A DNA stretch of 64,000 bases from Humulus lupulus (taxonomy: Eukaryota > Streptophyta > Magnoliopsida > Rosales > Cannabaceae): contig NC_084797.1 in NCBI RefSeq assembly GCF_963169125.1, positions 98,791,868-98,855,867 of the forward strand. The letters are read 5' to 3'. The notes under the pieces are model-generated. The model saw only the letters and a list, made by a program, of their open reading frames with translations. It was not told the DNA's origin and did no database searches. Shown piece by piece: positions 20,258 to 31,366 of this stretch (the stretch's first letter is position 1; every line of letters begins with the position of its first letter). A program made the translations under genes and the position numbers.

Positions 20258-21692
20258 GTAAGTCTTCTTTTCCATGCCTCTTAGATTGTTATATTTTTTT
20301 TTCAGAAATTCTCTAAAAAAAATTGCCATGGCCGAACCCCATTGCTTTGAATGTTCTTGTGAATGTTTTGTACAATGTGTTTGCTTGTTGTCTTGATGAG
20401 GTTTGTGGCATGGGTAACCCGAATTTACCCCTAATTTCATAGGAATTTCAAGACAATTTGGCTATTTTGACATGAATATGAACATGGGTTTTGAGGGTTT
20501 TGATAGTGTAATGGGTTTCTAAGAACATGAAGGAAAACCTTTCATTTTTATGCTTTGATCTTGTTTTTTATATATGTGAATGATGGAATGTGTTTAAACT
20601 AGGGATTTTTAGGGCTTTGCCCATTTGATTTGGATTTGGGGTAGGCAAAGTATGCAATTAGGGACTATTTTTTATATGGTTTTTGCCCAGAAATTCTGGG
20701 CATACGTGTGGTCCGATCGGACCACACTTTGTCCTCCTCGTGAGCCCACGTTCGATCAGAGATGATGAGCTATGGCTGAAGCTTGAGGCGTGCATCTCTT
20801 CTGAACGAGGTGAGAGGATTACTTCCGATCGGGCATTTAAAATTTTTAGGCAAGTGTGTGGTCCGATCGGACCACACTTGCCTTCCTTTGCATTGAAGTG
20901 CCCAGTCCTCTCGACAGCAAACTTTGAACCCCCCTAGACACCCTTGCTCGATCGGACATGAATGGTTGCTGCTTGTTAGGAGTTTTGGAGGCACAAGGCA
21001 TACCAGGCGGACACTCAGACTGTGGGTGCGTATCTTCTCCTCGGGCGTGCTACGTCCGATCGGACGTCCTGGGGACTTCACGTGGGGCTCGCGCGGTGGC
21101 GAGGCAGGACGTCTTCTGGCCAGATTGTGTCCGATCGGACCAATATTATTTTTCTCTAGGCTCGCATGGATGCATGGTTCCTTGACTCCATTAGCTCTGA
21201 ACACCCCTTTGGTCATGAGTATCCAACTCATCTTGGCATTCGATCGAATGCAATATGCTAAGTCACCCCCTAGAGTAAGCATACGGTCTGATCGGACCGT
21301 CTTCAAATTCCCTTGGCTTGTACGCCTTTTTGGTCATGCTCACTTAGTGGGTCTAGGCATCCGATCGGAGGCATAAGACCATTCCCTTGAGCCTAAAATG
21401 TGGTCCGATCGGACCACACCTAATTTCTTAGGCCTTGGCCTTCTTTCCTTCCAAATGCATAACCAACCTCTTAGCAAGTTAACTTACCTCAAAAGTCCCC
21501 CTTTCTATAAACTTTAATAAGTTCAACACCCCAAGTACTTTTTTAGGCATTCTTGAGCATTAAAATTATTTTTTCCATGTGTTATATTTTTATAACTTAG
21601 ACAAAATTTTCCAAGTATAAAAATAACTCTTATTTTTGATGAATTTTTTCTGTATGGTTACTCACCTCCCCATTTTTTATTCATTTTTGTAG
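20258..21692 (+). other. Inferred 5'-UTR intron of the Tat-2 antisense gene, with palindrome array
   Basis: Begins GTAAGTCTTC, ends TTCATTTTTGTAG, and the ATG of the long frame follows the AG immediately (21693). Inside are CCGATCGG-type palindromes at 20706-20727 and 20856-20877 (both 22 bp, arms GTGTGGT/ACCACAC), 21052-21067, 21129-21140 and 21399-21418. A CGATCG-centred one lies at 21236-21251 (arms GCATT/AATGC). No convincing coding sequence; ORFs here are by-products of the palindromes. Confidence 0.55.
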
Positions 21693-23019
21693 ATGAATCG
21701 CTCTGACTATAGGGGAGGTGACAATCATACGGACTCCGAAACATCCGCCCCACAAACAATCGAGACTCCCTTAAATAACGATTCCTCACCAAACTCGTCT
21801 ACTGGTTGCACTCCAGAGGACCGTCTTTGCCGTTTCAAGCAGATCCTCCCTCGCTCAGCCTTGTATCTTCTCCACGAGGAACAGTTCCTTCGACAAGCTT
21901 CTCAGTCGACGATGAGGGTGAAGCAATCTAACAGGCTCCCTCAGGAACATGATCCGCAGGTTGCCCGCAGAGCGGTGCAGAAGGTGGTAAAGCGCAATCA
22001 AACCCGCACTACCACAACTTCAAGAAAACCTTCTCAGGAATTTGTTACGGCGATCCAGGATTTGGCTGTCGAAAAGCCACGTAATGAGGGGGAAGAAGAA
22101 CCCTCCTGGTTCATCGCTGATGCTTCAAAACTTAACCCTGTGCTATTTCAAAAACACATTGAAGCTTTAGGCTTGAGCGGGGCAAACGTGATATGCCCGG
22201 GCTCGCATCAAAGAGCTAATAGGCCCGGTGGGAGATACTGCGCCTGGTCCAGGCATCATGTGCATGCTGGAGCAACACTCCCGCTACACATCTATTTCCG
22301 GTCTGTAGCAGATTACTTCAACGTCTCCCCATTCCAGATTGCACCGAATGGGATCCAGGCACTCTCGGCGTTGTACATCCTTTACTTCCTGAATGGTTGG
22401 GACTAGCCCACCCCTCACGAGGTGCATTACCTGTTTGATCTTAGGACCAATCCTTCCCACAACAACTCAGGCTGCTTCCATTTTTATCATAGGCAGAGGG
22501 GGATTACATATCTCAACGGTATTTCTCATAAATCGAACCCCGGGAAGTATCATAAAGAATACTTCCTTACACTGGACATTGAGGCCAACAATTTGGCCTT
22601 TACACGCTTGGGTCCATTCGAGCGACCTTTGCCTACTAAAGGGATATTCAAGCGGGCCCAGAAGTTGGCTAACATGAGTCTTAAAGAGAAGGATGTGAAA
22701 AGATTGGTCACCTTGGACCTCCTTCAGATTGTGGGCCTGGTGCCGTGCGACCAAGATTTGGCGGTGGAAAGTACCACCGGGGAGGACGACACTACCGATC
22801 AGTCCAACGCGGGGACGGAGCTAGTGACTGATCAGCTTTCTCCTGGACCTTCTCCGCTTTCTCATAGACCTGGCGACTTAGTCATTAGAGAACCCGATCC
22901 TCAGCGCAGATCTACTATTCTCGCTCAGCCTGGGAAAGGAAAAGCTATCCAGGTTGATGGGGAACTTAGCTCATCCTCGGACGACGAGGATGAGTTCCTT
23001 GATCAGATCCTCAACGCAG

Positions 23020-23153
23020 GTAACACATGTCTAGTGAAAATAGGAATATTTTTTATAACTCGGTAATTAGAGAGTAACAAAATTGTAGCATACACTTGTA
23101 CACGTTTCATTATGTTTATATCTCTAACAACCTTATGTTTTCACCCTTTGCAG
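23020..23153 (+). other. Intron 2 of the Tat-2 antisense gene
   Basis: Donor GCAG|GTAACA, acceptor CCCTTTGCAG|ATT. Removing it keeps the frame across the junction, and the intron itself contains in-frame stops. Confidence 0.6.
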
Positions 23154-23502
23154 ATTCAGACATGTTCAGAGAGTGCGTTGCTTCAAAGAGGAAAACTGGT
23201 GATGGAAGTGGCTCTATGCCTCCACAGAATATTCAGAAGGTAGCACCGCCCAGTCAAGGGAGGCAAACTGAGGGGGACCGACTACACTTCCACCATTGAC
23301 TACCTCTTCCCTTCCTCCTTCTGCGAGCCTAACTCCTACTCACCAGGGTAGTTCGAGTGAGCTCTTTCGTGCTGTTAGCGACCTGGGCAAGGGACTTCTT
23401 GAGGATATTGGCCATGATGCATCAACGCTTCAAAGCCTAGACTCCTACCCTCGACTTAGTGTTGAATTCGTCTTGAAGAGAGGACTTGCTCAACTGATGA
23501 AG

Positions 23503-23574
23503 GTAAGTATTTTTCTCTTAGGACAATTTATTATTAGTATTTCTGCATGTAATAACCTTTTGTCTTCCATGTAG
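23503..23574 (+). other. Intron 3 of the Tat-2 antisense gene
   Basis: Donor AAG|GTAAGT, acceptor CCATGTAG, 72 bp. Its position after the RGLAQLMK codons matches the intron of Tat-1 after RGLNKIAS (1892-1969). Confidence 0.65.
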
Positions 23575-24123
23575 TCACTTGTTACCATTGGTCACGCTTA
23601 GCTCCGAGCCGTAGACTACAAGGAGTTGATCAAGGTGCTGAACGATCAACTGGTGGAGGCCAAATCCAAGCTAGAGCAAGCAGAGAGGACCGTAGCTGAA
23701 CGAGACGAGTCTCTCAAGAAGCTTTCTGACGAGAACCAGAAGCAGGCTCAAAACAATGCTTCCTTGACAACTCAATTGGAGAAGTAGTCTCTCGAGAACA
23801 AAGAGTTAGCTTGAGACAATGAGAGGTTAATTAGCGAGAACGAAGAGCTGAAACAAGAGAAAGAGCTTGACTTGATTCGCTTTGAGGAGGCCAGTTTCGA
23901 CTGCTTTTATAAGGTCTGGAAGCTGAACAAACCTCTTAATCTTGATTGTTTCTCCAAGGAGGCTCAGGCAGAGGAGCTTTCCAGATGTGAAGCAAGGGCC
24001 GCTGAAGAAGCTGCCAATCCTCCTGCACTCACCCCCGCCTCCTCTGCTTTATCATTCCGAGCGAGAGGGGCAGCTGATGCCGAGGAGGGAGTCGATCAAC
24101 CCACTAGAGGAGCCTGCCAGTGA

Positions 24124-25062
24124 CTCCCTCTCATAGTTCATCATAGTTTACTTTACTTTGTATTTTGTTGCTCGAACTAGTGAGCTATTTTGACACTTAG
24201 CACTTTACTCTTTCTTTGTCGACAACTTTAAACTTTTAAGTTTTTATTGTACATAGCAAAGTTCTTAGATGCCTTTAGTTTCACATGAGTATTTATTTTT
24301 TTAACTTAGAAATTTTTTACCATTCCATAAGTCCATACTACATATACTTCCTCATGCTCTTATTGCTCTAACTTTTTATGAGCATAAATTTTTTATTACA
24401 CGAATATCCGTTTCTAACTTAAAATTTGAAAAATTCTAAGTTACTTAAGCTTTGTAAAACAAGTTAGCTTAATGGCTTTTTTTTTAGACTTCCAAACTTA
24501 CAAGTCAGCCCAAAAACAAATATATTTGCTCGTGCTCTTATTGCCTGTGTTGAAATACAGACTAGTATACCCTATGTGCCCCCCAAGTGATTGAGGGTTG
24601 ATAAATCCTTGATCACTTGCTACTTGATCGAATTTGTTCGAGTAGTTACTACTCGTGAAACACATAAAATATACGAACATATCTCAATAGTTGACCACTA
24701 CAAAAATATTATTTAAACATTGGTCCTTCATATCATGATACCGACCAGTTGAACACTGTCCGGTATATATTTACACTTAGTTTTTAGAAGACCTGTTTTG
24801 TTTAAATTATTATGACAGTTGAACACTGCCAAGCAAAAATAATCAACACATATGCAAAATTTGTAGCAAGATGCAACCACGCTGTGCGTGGTCTCTTTTA
24901 TTACTCGTAATAATAAATGACAAAACGTGTCTAACAACGAGTTCCAAACAAAATAACATTGTTCAAAATAGTGTGACTGGGTAGCAAATAACCAGTTCAC
25001 AAACAAAAACTTAAATAACAAGTTAAGCACTTGATACAAAGTTACTACTCTGCAAGCAGTAT
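24124..25062 (-). other. Tat-2 untranslated spacer between pol and antisense gene
   Basis: AT-rich and without a gene. It shares several blocks with the Tat-1 spacer, including TGCCCCCCAAGT (24577-24588) and ACAAAACGTGTCT (about 24931). The antisense gene and gag-pol converge here, so both transcripts would need terminators or would overlap. Confidence 0.7.
24577..24588 (-). other. Internal polypurine-tract-like motif (Tat-2)
   Basis: Minus strand ACTTGGGGGGCA, identical to 2940-2951 in Tat-1, followed on the plus strand by (G/T)ATTGAGG in both. It is about 4.7 kb inside the element from the true tract at 19878. Confidence 0.6.
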
Positions 25063-26250
25063 TTATTGATAATATTTTCTCAAGTGCTCGCCATTCCAGT
25101 AGTTCCTGATCAGCTCCCCATTCAACCGAGCAAGCTTGTAGGTGCCGGGCGGTAAGACTTGCTCAATTTGATACGGTCCTTCCTAGTTTGGTCCTAGCAC
25201 ACCATCTGCTGGGTCTCTAACAAACACCTTCCTTAGGACCAAATCTCCGACCTGGAACTTTCGATCTCGTACTCTGGAATTGAAGTAGCGTGCCACTTTT
25301 TGGTGATGAGCTGCTACTCTGAGGCTTGCCTCCTCTCTTCTCTCTTCGAGGAAGTCCAATGATTCTGCCAACAACTGATGGTTCTCCTCTTGGTTGTAGA
25401 CGGTCCTTCTATGAGAGGGTGGATCTATCTCCACAGGTAACATGGCTTCATACCCATATGCTAAAGAGAATGGGGTATGACCAGTTGCCGTCCCAGCGGT
25501 AGTCCTATATGACCAAAGGACCTCTGGTAACTCTTCTGCCCAAGCACCCTTAGCTTGCTCCAGGCGCTTCTTTAAAGTGTCCTTCAACGTTTTGTTCACT
25601 ACTTCAACCTGCCCATTGGCTTGAGGATGGGCAACCGAGGAGAAACTTTTGGTGATGCCATGCCGAGTGCAAAAATCGGTAAATATGTCGCTGTCAAACT
25701 GGGTGTCATTGTCGGACACTATCTTCTTAGGTAGACCATAGCGACATATTATGTTTTTAACCACAAAGTCTAATACTTTCTTCGATGTGATCGTGGCTAA
25801 TGGTTCGGCCTCAGTCCACTTAGTAAAATAATCTACCGCGACCATCGCAAACTACACTCCTCCTTTTCCTTTGGGTAACTTCCCGATCAGATCAATGCCC
25901 CACACTGCAAAAGGCCACGGACTTTGCATTTGCTTCAAAAGATTTGGGGGCGCTCTGGGCACTTTAGAAAATCTTTGGCATTTGTCACACCTTTTCACAT
26001 ATTCCATAGAGTCCTCGTTCATAGTAGGCCAGAAAAATCCTTGCCTCAAGATCTTTTTAGATAGACTCTGCCCCCCAGCATGATCTCCACAAAACCCCTC
26101 ATGCACCTCAGCTAATAAGTTCTTTGACTGGTCGGGAGTTATGCACCTGAGTAGAGGTAAGGAGTATCCTCTCCTATATAACACTCCATCCACTATGGTG
26201 TATCTAGCAGCTTGCCTCATAACTTTCCTTGCTTCATTATGACCATCTGG
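25063..26250 (-). pseudogene. Tat-2 integrase
   Basis: HHCC zinc region (EVHEGFCGDHAGG, CDKCQRF), DDE core with Asp in WGIDLIGKLP, Asp in VSDNDTQFD and Glu in ANGQVEVVNKTLKD, and a C-terminal domain ending GEHLRKYYQ and TAA at 25063-25065. In-frame TAG codons at 25852-25854 (AAG in Tat-1) and 25183-25185 (TGG in Tat-1) interrupt it, but the frame is otherwise continuous with RNase H upstream. All catalytic residues are visible. Confidence 0.9.
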
Positions 26251-27450
26251 GAGGGTCCCTTGCTCAAGGTAAGCAATGATGGGAGTCATCCAGGTGTCGG
26301 CTATCGTAATCAGCATGGCCTCTTGTCTATCAATGCTTGGCTCCGCCAAGTACTCTACCGGAACTATATTCAGAGTTTCGGCATCTTTCGCACTTGCAAG
26401 CTTTGCTAGAGCATCAGCATTGGAATTCTGCTCCCTTGGTACTAACTTGATGGTATACTCCTCGAATTGGGCTAGCAAATCTTTGGTTTTGTTTAAGTAT
26501 GCCACCATGCTTAGGCCCCTTGCTTGGTACTCCCCCAATACTTGATAAACCACCAATTGGGAATCACTATTTATCTCCACTGACCGGGCACGTACGTCTC
26601 TGGCCAGTCGCAAGCCTGCTAAAAGGGCCTCATACTCCGCTTCGTTGTTTGAAGCATTAAATCCGAATCTCAATGCACAATGAATTCGGTGCTTCTCTGG
26701 TGTGACTAGTATAATCTCAGCTCCTGAATGGTGCTCATTCGACGATCCATCGACGAAAAGTTGCCAAGCAGGAATCTCTTCTTTTAGCCCAGTAACACTC
26801 TCCTGCTGATCGGGGACCTCAATGATTCTGGTACATTCAGCGATGAAATCTACCAAAGCTTGACCTTTAATAGCAGTCCTTGGTTGATACTTGATTTCAA
26901 ACTGGCCTAGCTCGACCGCCCATTTAAGTAGCAGACCAGACGACTCCGGCTTCTGTAAAACTTGGCGAAGGGGTTGGTCAGTAAGGACCTTGATGAGGTG
27001 TGCCTGAAAGTACGGCCGCAATTTTCATGACGCAAGTACCAAGCAGTAAGCTAACTTCTCTATCATGGGGTATCGGGACTTCGCTCCTATCAAACGCTTG
27101 CTTACATAATATACCGGGTGCTGCACCTTATCCTCCTCACGTACTAAGGCAGCACTAACAGCGTGTTCCGTGACTGCTAGGTACATAAATAGGTCCTCCC
27201 CATCAACTAGCTTAGAAAGAACAGGAGGTTGAGCCAAATGCTCCTTTATCGCCTGGAAAACTTGCTCACACTCTGCGGTCCACTCAAACTTCTTGCCTCC
27301 TTTAAGCAGGTTAAAAAACGGGACACACTTGTCCGTTGATTTCGAAACGAACCTGCTTAGAGCTGCAATCCGCCCAGTCAAGCTTTGCACATCCTTTATT
27401 CTTGTCGGAGACTTCATCTCTATGAGAGCCTTGATCTTCTCTGGGTTTGC
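26251..27450 (-). pseudogene. Tat-2 RNase H plus archaeal-type RNase H
   Basis: The first, RT-linked RNase H region (EHAVSAALVREE, YYVSKRLIGAKSRYP, VLTDQPLRQVL) is followed by the second domain with [40 protein letters not shown] and [14 protein letters not shown]. All acidic positions of the second domain are present. TGA at 27025-27027 (AGA in Tat-1) interrupts the first domain. Confidence 0.9.
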
Positions 27451-28359
27451 CTCTATTCCTCAGGAGTTAACAATAAACCCAAGGAATTTCCCAGAACCCA
27501 CTCCAAATGAACACTTAAGGGGGTTTAACTTCATGTTATACCTCCTTAATATTGCAAAGCACTCCTCTAAGTCTCCCACGTGCCCCCCAGCTTCCTTTGA
27601 CTTCACCAGCATATCATCTACGTATACTTCCATGCTCTTGCCGATTAAGTCACGAAACATACCATTCACCAAGCGCTGGTAGGTAGCTCCTGCATTCTTC
27701 AATCCGAAGGGCATCACTCTATAGCAATACAGCCCTATATCTATTCGGAAGCTGGTATGCTCTTCATCAGGAGGATGCATGCTGATCTGATTGTACCCCG
27801 AATATGCGTCCATGAAGGACAAAGTCTCGTGACCAGAGGTTGCATCTACCAACTGGTCTATTCTTGGTAAAGGAAAGCAATCCTTCGGGCACGCTTTGTT
27901 TAGATCAGTAAAATCTACACAAGTCCTCCACTTTCCATTGGGTTTGGGCACTAAGACTGGGTTCGAAACCCAAGCCGGGTAGTATGCCTCTCTAATAAAT
28001 CCGTTCTCCTTCAATCGCTCTACCTCCTCCTTAAGAGCCTTTGCTCGATCCTTGTCAAGAAACCTCCTCTTCTGCTGTACCGCTGGATATCTTTCATCCA
28101 TGTTGAGCACTTGGCTGATCACAGTTGGTGAGATACCCACCATATCCTTGTGAGACCAGGCAAAGATATCTTGATTTCTTCGCAAGAATTCTATCAGCTG
28201 TACTCTCACCTCAGCTTTCAACTTCTTCCCAATCTTGACCCCTCTTGTCGGGTCATTCTCATCTATAGGGACCTCCTCTAACTCCTCGGACGGTCCCACA
28301 TCACTCTCATAATCCCCAAAGCGAGGATCAATATCTCTTCCCTCGCTTTGGGAAACGCC
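27451..28359 (-). pseudogene. Tat-2 reverse transcriptase
   Basis: Continuous from the amber codon at 28360 to TGA 27460-27462 (Cys codon TGC in Tat-1). Motifs: FAWSHKDMVGISP, PKPNGKWRTCVDFTDLNKAC, LSFMDAYSGYNQISMHPPDE, VMPFGLKNAGATYQRLVN and YVDDM at 27610-27624. The active site is intact. It would copy the element's RNA into DNA inside the virus-like particle. Confidence 0.92.
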
Positions 28360-28362
28360 CTA
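28360..28362 (-). other. In-frame amber codon between protease and RT (Tat-2)
   Basis: AAA-TAG-GGC-GTT, in the same frame as both flanks, homologous to 8833-8835 in Tat-1. The surrounding residues (VTK before; GV(A/S)QSE after) are conserved. Confidence 0.85.
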
Positions 28363-29004
28363 TTTGGTGACTTCATCACCTGATGGGGTCTTCTGCTCTT
28401 TTAAACTAGGAGTGCTCTCCTGGCCACACTCCTCCAACACTTCTTCATCGTTCACTACTACAAGATTATGGTCTACATCCATCTCATCCACCTCCTCTCT
28501 TTCAACACACACAATCATGTTGTTCTCCTTGGCACCTTTCTTCGCCTTAGCTATCGAGGCATTATAGCACTCTCTAGCTTCCCTTTGGTCTCCTTGGACG
28601 CAGCCTATGCCAGCGCTGGTCGGGAACTTCATAGATAGGTGCCAAATTGAAACTACTGCATGCAAGTTGGTGAGTAGTGGTCGACCAATAACCACATTGT
28701 AGGCAGACGGGCAGTCAACAATCAAAAATTCAGTCATCACGGTTTCATGCTTGGGGGCTTCCCCCGTGGTGACTGGTAACTTTATTGTCCCAGCTGGTGA
28801 TAGTCCCTCTCCAGTAAACCCGTAAATGACGTGAGAGCATGGCTTCAAGTCATTGATGGATAGCTTCATTTTTTCAAAAGAAGACTTATAAATAATGTTT
28901 ACGGAGCTTCCCGTATCAACCAGACATCTTTTCACCTTCATATTAGCTATTTGGACTGTCACAACAAGGGGGTCATTGTGAGGATACCTCATGTGTTTAG
29001 CATC
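28363..29004 (-). pseudogene. Tat-2 protease and linker
   Basis: Retropepsin-like domain with D-T-G at 28909-28917 (CLVDTGSSVNIIYKSSF), then GEAPKHETVMTEFLIVDCPS, NVVIGRPLL, and an acidic linker (REARECYNASIAKAKKGAKE) to the amber codon. The reading frame is intact. It is separated from gag only by TAA at 29005-29007, where Tat-1 has a sense codon (SEDDAQH versus TE-stop-DAKH). Confidence 0.9.
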
Positions 29005-31311
29005 TTATTCGGTGAAAGTGAGGGACTCACTTTCATACCTTGGGTTCTTGGATGGTCGATCCTCCACTGTCATGACCTCGGAAGTGGATGCCGCACCCAA
29101 CTCATGACGAAGGGTGCGAGCATACCTCTCTCTTGCCTTGTTGCTATCCCCAGCAAGATGTGGTCCTCCACATATTGTATCTAGTGTGAAGTCCACAGGT
29201 TCAGGTTGCAAAGGTGGGGACCGTTGCCGCTTGAACCCAAGATTATTGCTGCTTCCCTCTCCCTGGGTCTTCTCTGCCTTATACTTTTTTAGTTTCCCCG
29301 ACCGGAGGAGAAACTCTATCTCATCCTTAAGGTGATTACACTCATTTGTGTCATGACCATAGTCTCCATGGAAACGACAGAACTTGTTCTTATCCCTCTT
29401 ACTCATTTCCTTCTTGATTGGTGGGGGTTTCCGGTAAGGGACCTCCTGATGGCTGGCTAGATAGATCTCCGCTCGGGTCGCCGAAAGAGTGGTGTAGTTG
29501 GTGAATCGAGGTTCATACTTCGTTGGCTTGTCATTCGATCCTGACTTAGCTTTTTTCTCATTGCGGTGGTCAAACCCGTTATTCCCATGTTTCTTACTAC
29601 CGCCATGATCATTTCCGCTATCTTTCGGAGTTTCATCTGATCCACTTGGGTTGTTTAACCTGTTCTCTCCTTTCTCAATGGCATCATCCAACTTCATGTA
29701 CTTATCTGCCCGGTCTAAGAACTGTTGTAAAGTTGAAATTGGATGGCGGTGGATGCTGTCCCACAAAGGACTTCGATAAATAATACCGGAGGAGATTGCA
29801 ACCATTTTCCCTTCATCTCCAACCGCGGTAGCCCGATTGGCTTCTCTCATAAACCTTTGAATGTAGTTTTTGAGAGACTCATCTTTCCCCTGTCTAATGT
29901 CCACCAAGTGGTTGGCATAAACAGGAGGGGTTCGGGCAGTACTGAACTGCCTGCAGAACTCCTTCCTAAAGCTCTCCCAAGAGGTGATGGAGTCGGGTTT
30001 GAACTTCCAGTACCACTCCTGGGCAGTGTCTGACAAGGTGGTGGGGAAGACTCTGCAGCGGTAGTCATCACTCACCCCAAGCAGCTCCATCTGATCTTCG
30101 AACTTCCCAACATGTCTCACCGGGTCTACCTTTTCTGTATAAACTGGCAATACCGGTGCCTTGTATTTCCTTGGTGGTTGGGCTGCTCTTATTCTGGCAC
30201 AAAAAGGGCTACCACTTCTGTGGTCTACCGGATCTATAACTGGTTGTTTTGACAAACTTTCTACTGCCGCCGTCAAAGCATCAAGCTGGGCTTGGATGCC
30301 CGGGGCTACTGCTGGGGACACACCCTCGGGACCGTTTGGTCGGGCACTCCAATCCGGCGTATCAACATCGAGTATTTCTACTCGACTGGTAGGATGGATT
30401 GGCTCCTGCCCTTCGACTGGAACGGTCCTCCTTCTGTCATCAATGACATCCCTTAGGTCCTTCTGAGCAGTGTTCTTTCCCAACCGGTCGAACACCGTAC
30501 TCCGAGTCTTCTCAGAAGGTCTACTAGGTGGAGCGTGCTCTTTGCCATTACGCTGGTTGGGATGCCGTGGTGGCTTCCCCGTTTGAGCCGGTTGATCCTC
30601 TCCTCCTCGTCGATTATTATTCTTCTCCTTCGACTGGTTGGTGTGGTGACTGTCAGCTTCATCACGCCCATGTCCATCTTTGAAGTGGGAAGTCTCCTTG
30701 CCACGAGGAGCTTTGTTGTGTCCCTGCTCAGAAGGTGTTTTCTTACTGCCAGACTTATGACTCCCTGACCTGGAAGTCTCTGATCTGTGGCTCCTTGAGG
30801 GGGTCTTAGAATTCCCCCTTTGGGTAGAGGCAGTGCGCGATCGTACTCCCTCCTCCTCATGACCAGGTGGGTTACCACCACCCCTGCCTGGTCTATCAGT
30901 TTTCTTATGACCAGCTTCTGTGGTCCTTGCCTCTGGGGTGGGTGTCACCCCAGGCGCAGTTTGAGCATTGGCTCAAGTCAATTGCATAGCTGCCTCCAGA
31001 GCAAGTGCAGCTTCGCGATGTCGCCTGTCGGCCTCCTCCTGCTGTCGACGGATCTCCTCGCTCCTAGCGTCCATCTCTCGTCTCTGCTTGGCCATTTCCT
31101 CAGCAAAGGCCTCCTGCCTAGCATTGAACTGAGCTAGCTCCTCCTGGAATGCGCTCATAGTCTCCTGGATCTCCTCAACTTCTGGAACTACATCCTCGAG
31201 CACGACTCTAGGCTCATTCTCACGATCTTGAACGCTGGGGCCCTCTGATCTAGCATGCTCCCTAGAGGTGCTTGCCCTCTTGGAGGCCGCGGTGGAGTTC
31301 TTAGGCGCCAT
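29005..31311 (-). pseudogene. Tat-2 gag
   Basis: Starts at ATG 31309-31311 (MAPKNSTAASKRAS), only about 35 bp from the primer-binding site. It has an N-terminal coiled coil (about residues 50-110: FQEELAQFNARQEAFAEEMA), then TGA at 30973-30975. In the same frame follow a long basic Arg/Ser/Asn-rich linker and the gag core (KFEDQMELLGVSDDYRCRVF, QEWYWKF, IQRFMREANRA), then a zinc-knuckle-like CRFHGDYGHDTNEC near 29340-29400. It ends at TAA 29005-29007. It would form the particle shell and bind RNA. Confidence 0.88.
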
Positions 31312-31345
31312 ATTGCTTTAGGGACTGTCTGTCTTCTCTTCAGGC

Positions 31346-31366
31346 TCTCAATGAAAGCACCAAAAA
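31346..31366 (-). other. Primer-binding site of Tat-2
   Basis: Minus strand TTTTTGGTGCTTTCATTGAG immediately after the 5' LTR. It shares TGGTGCTTTC(A/G)TTGAGAG with 60440-60460. Confidence 0.8.

Larger units (their letters stand above)
21693..24123 (+). pseudogene. Tat-2 antisense gene, Transposase_28-like with coiled coil
   Basis: Spliced reading frame opposite to gag-pol. Exon A (21693-23019) has an acidic/basic N-terminus and a domain resembling PF04195 (Transposase_28, 'putative gypsy type transposon'): LPLHIYFRSVADYFNVSPFQ, then IQALSALYILYFLNGW and HYLFDLRTNP. Intron 23020-23153 (GT...CAG) joins in phase (LNA-DSDMFRE). Exon B runs to 23502, intron 23503-23574 (GTAAGT...TAG) follows, and exon C encodes a coiled coil and the FYKVWKLNKPLNLDCF motif, ending at TGA 24121-24123. 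In-frame TAG at 22404-22406, a frameshift near 23295 and stops at 23786 and 23812 disable this copy. The role of such extra ORFs is unknown. Confidence 0.72.

Noticed and set aside
20683..21376. ORFs of 75-178 codons on both strands in the inferred 5'-UTR intron
   Set aside because: By-products of the CCGATCGG palindromes; bounded by splice-like sites and without homology that I recognise.
30453..30881. 142-codon minus-strand ORF overlapping Tat-2 gag
   Set aside because: Alternative frame of the basic, low-complexity gag linker.
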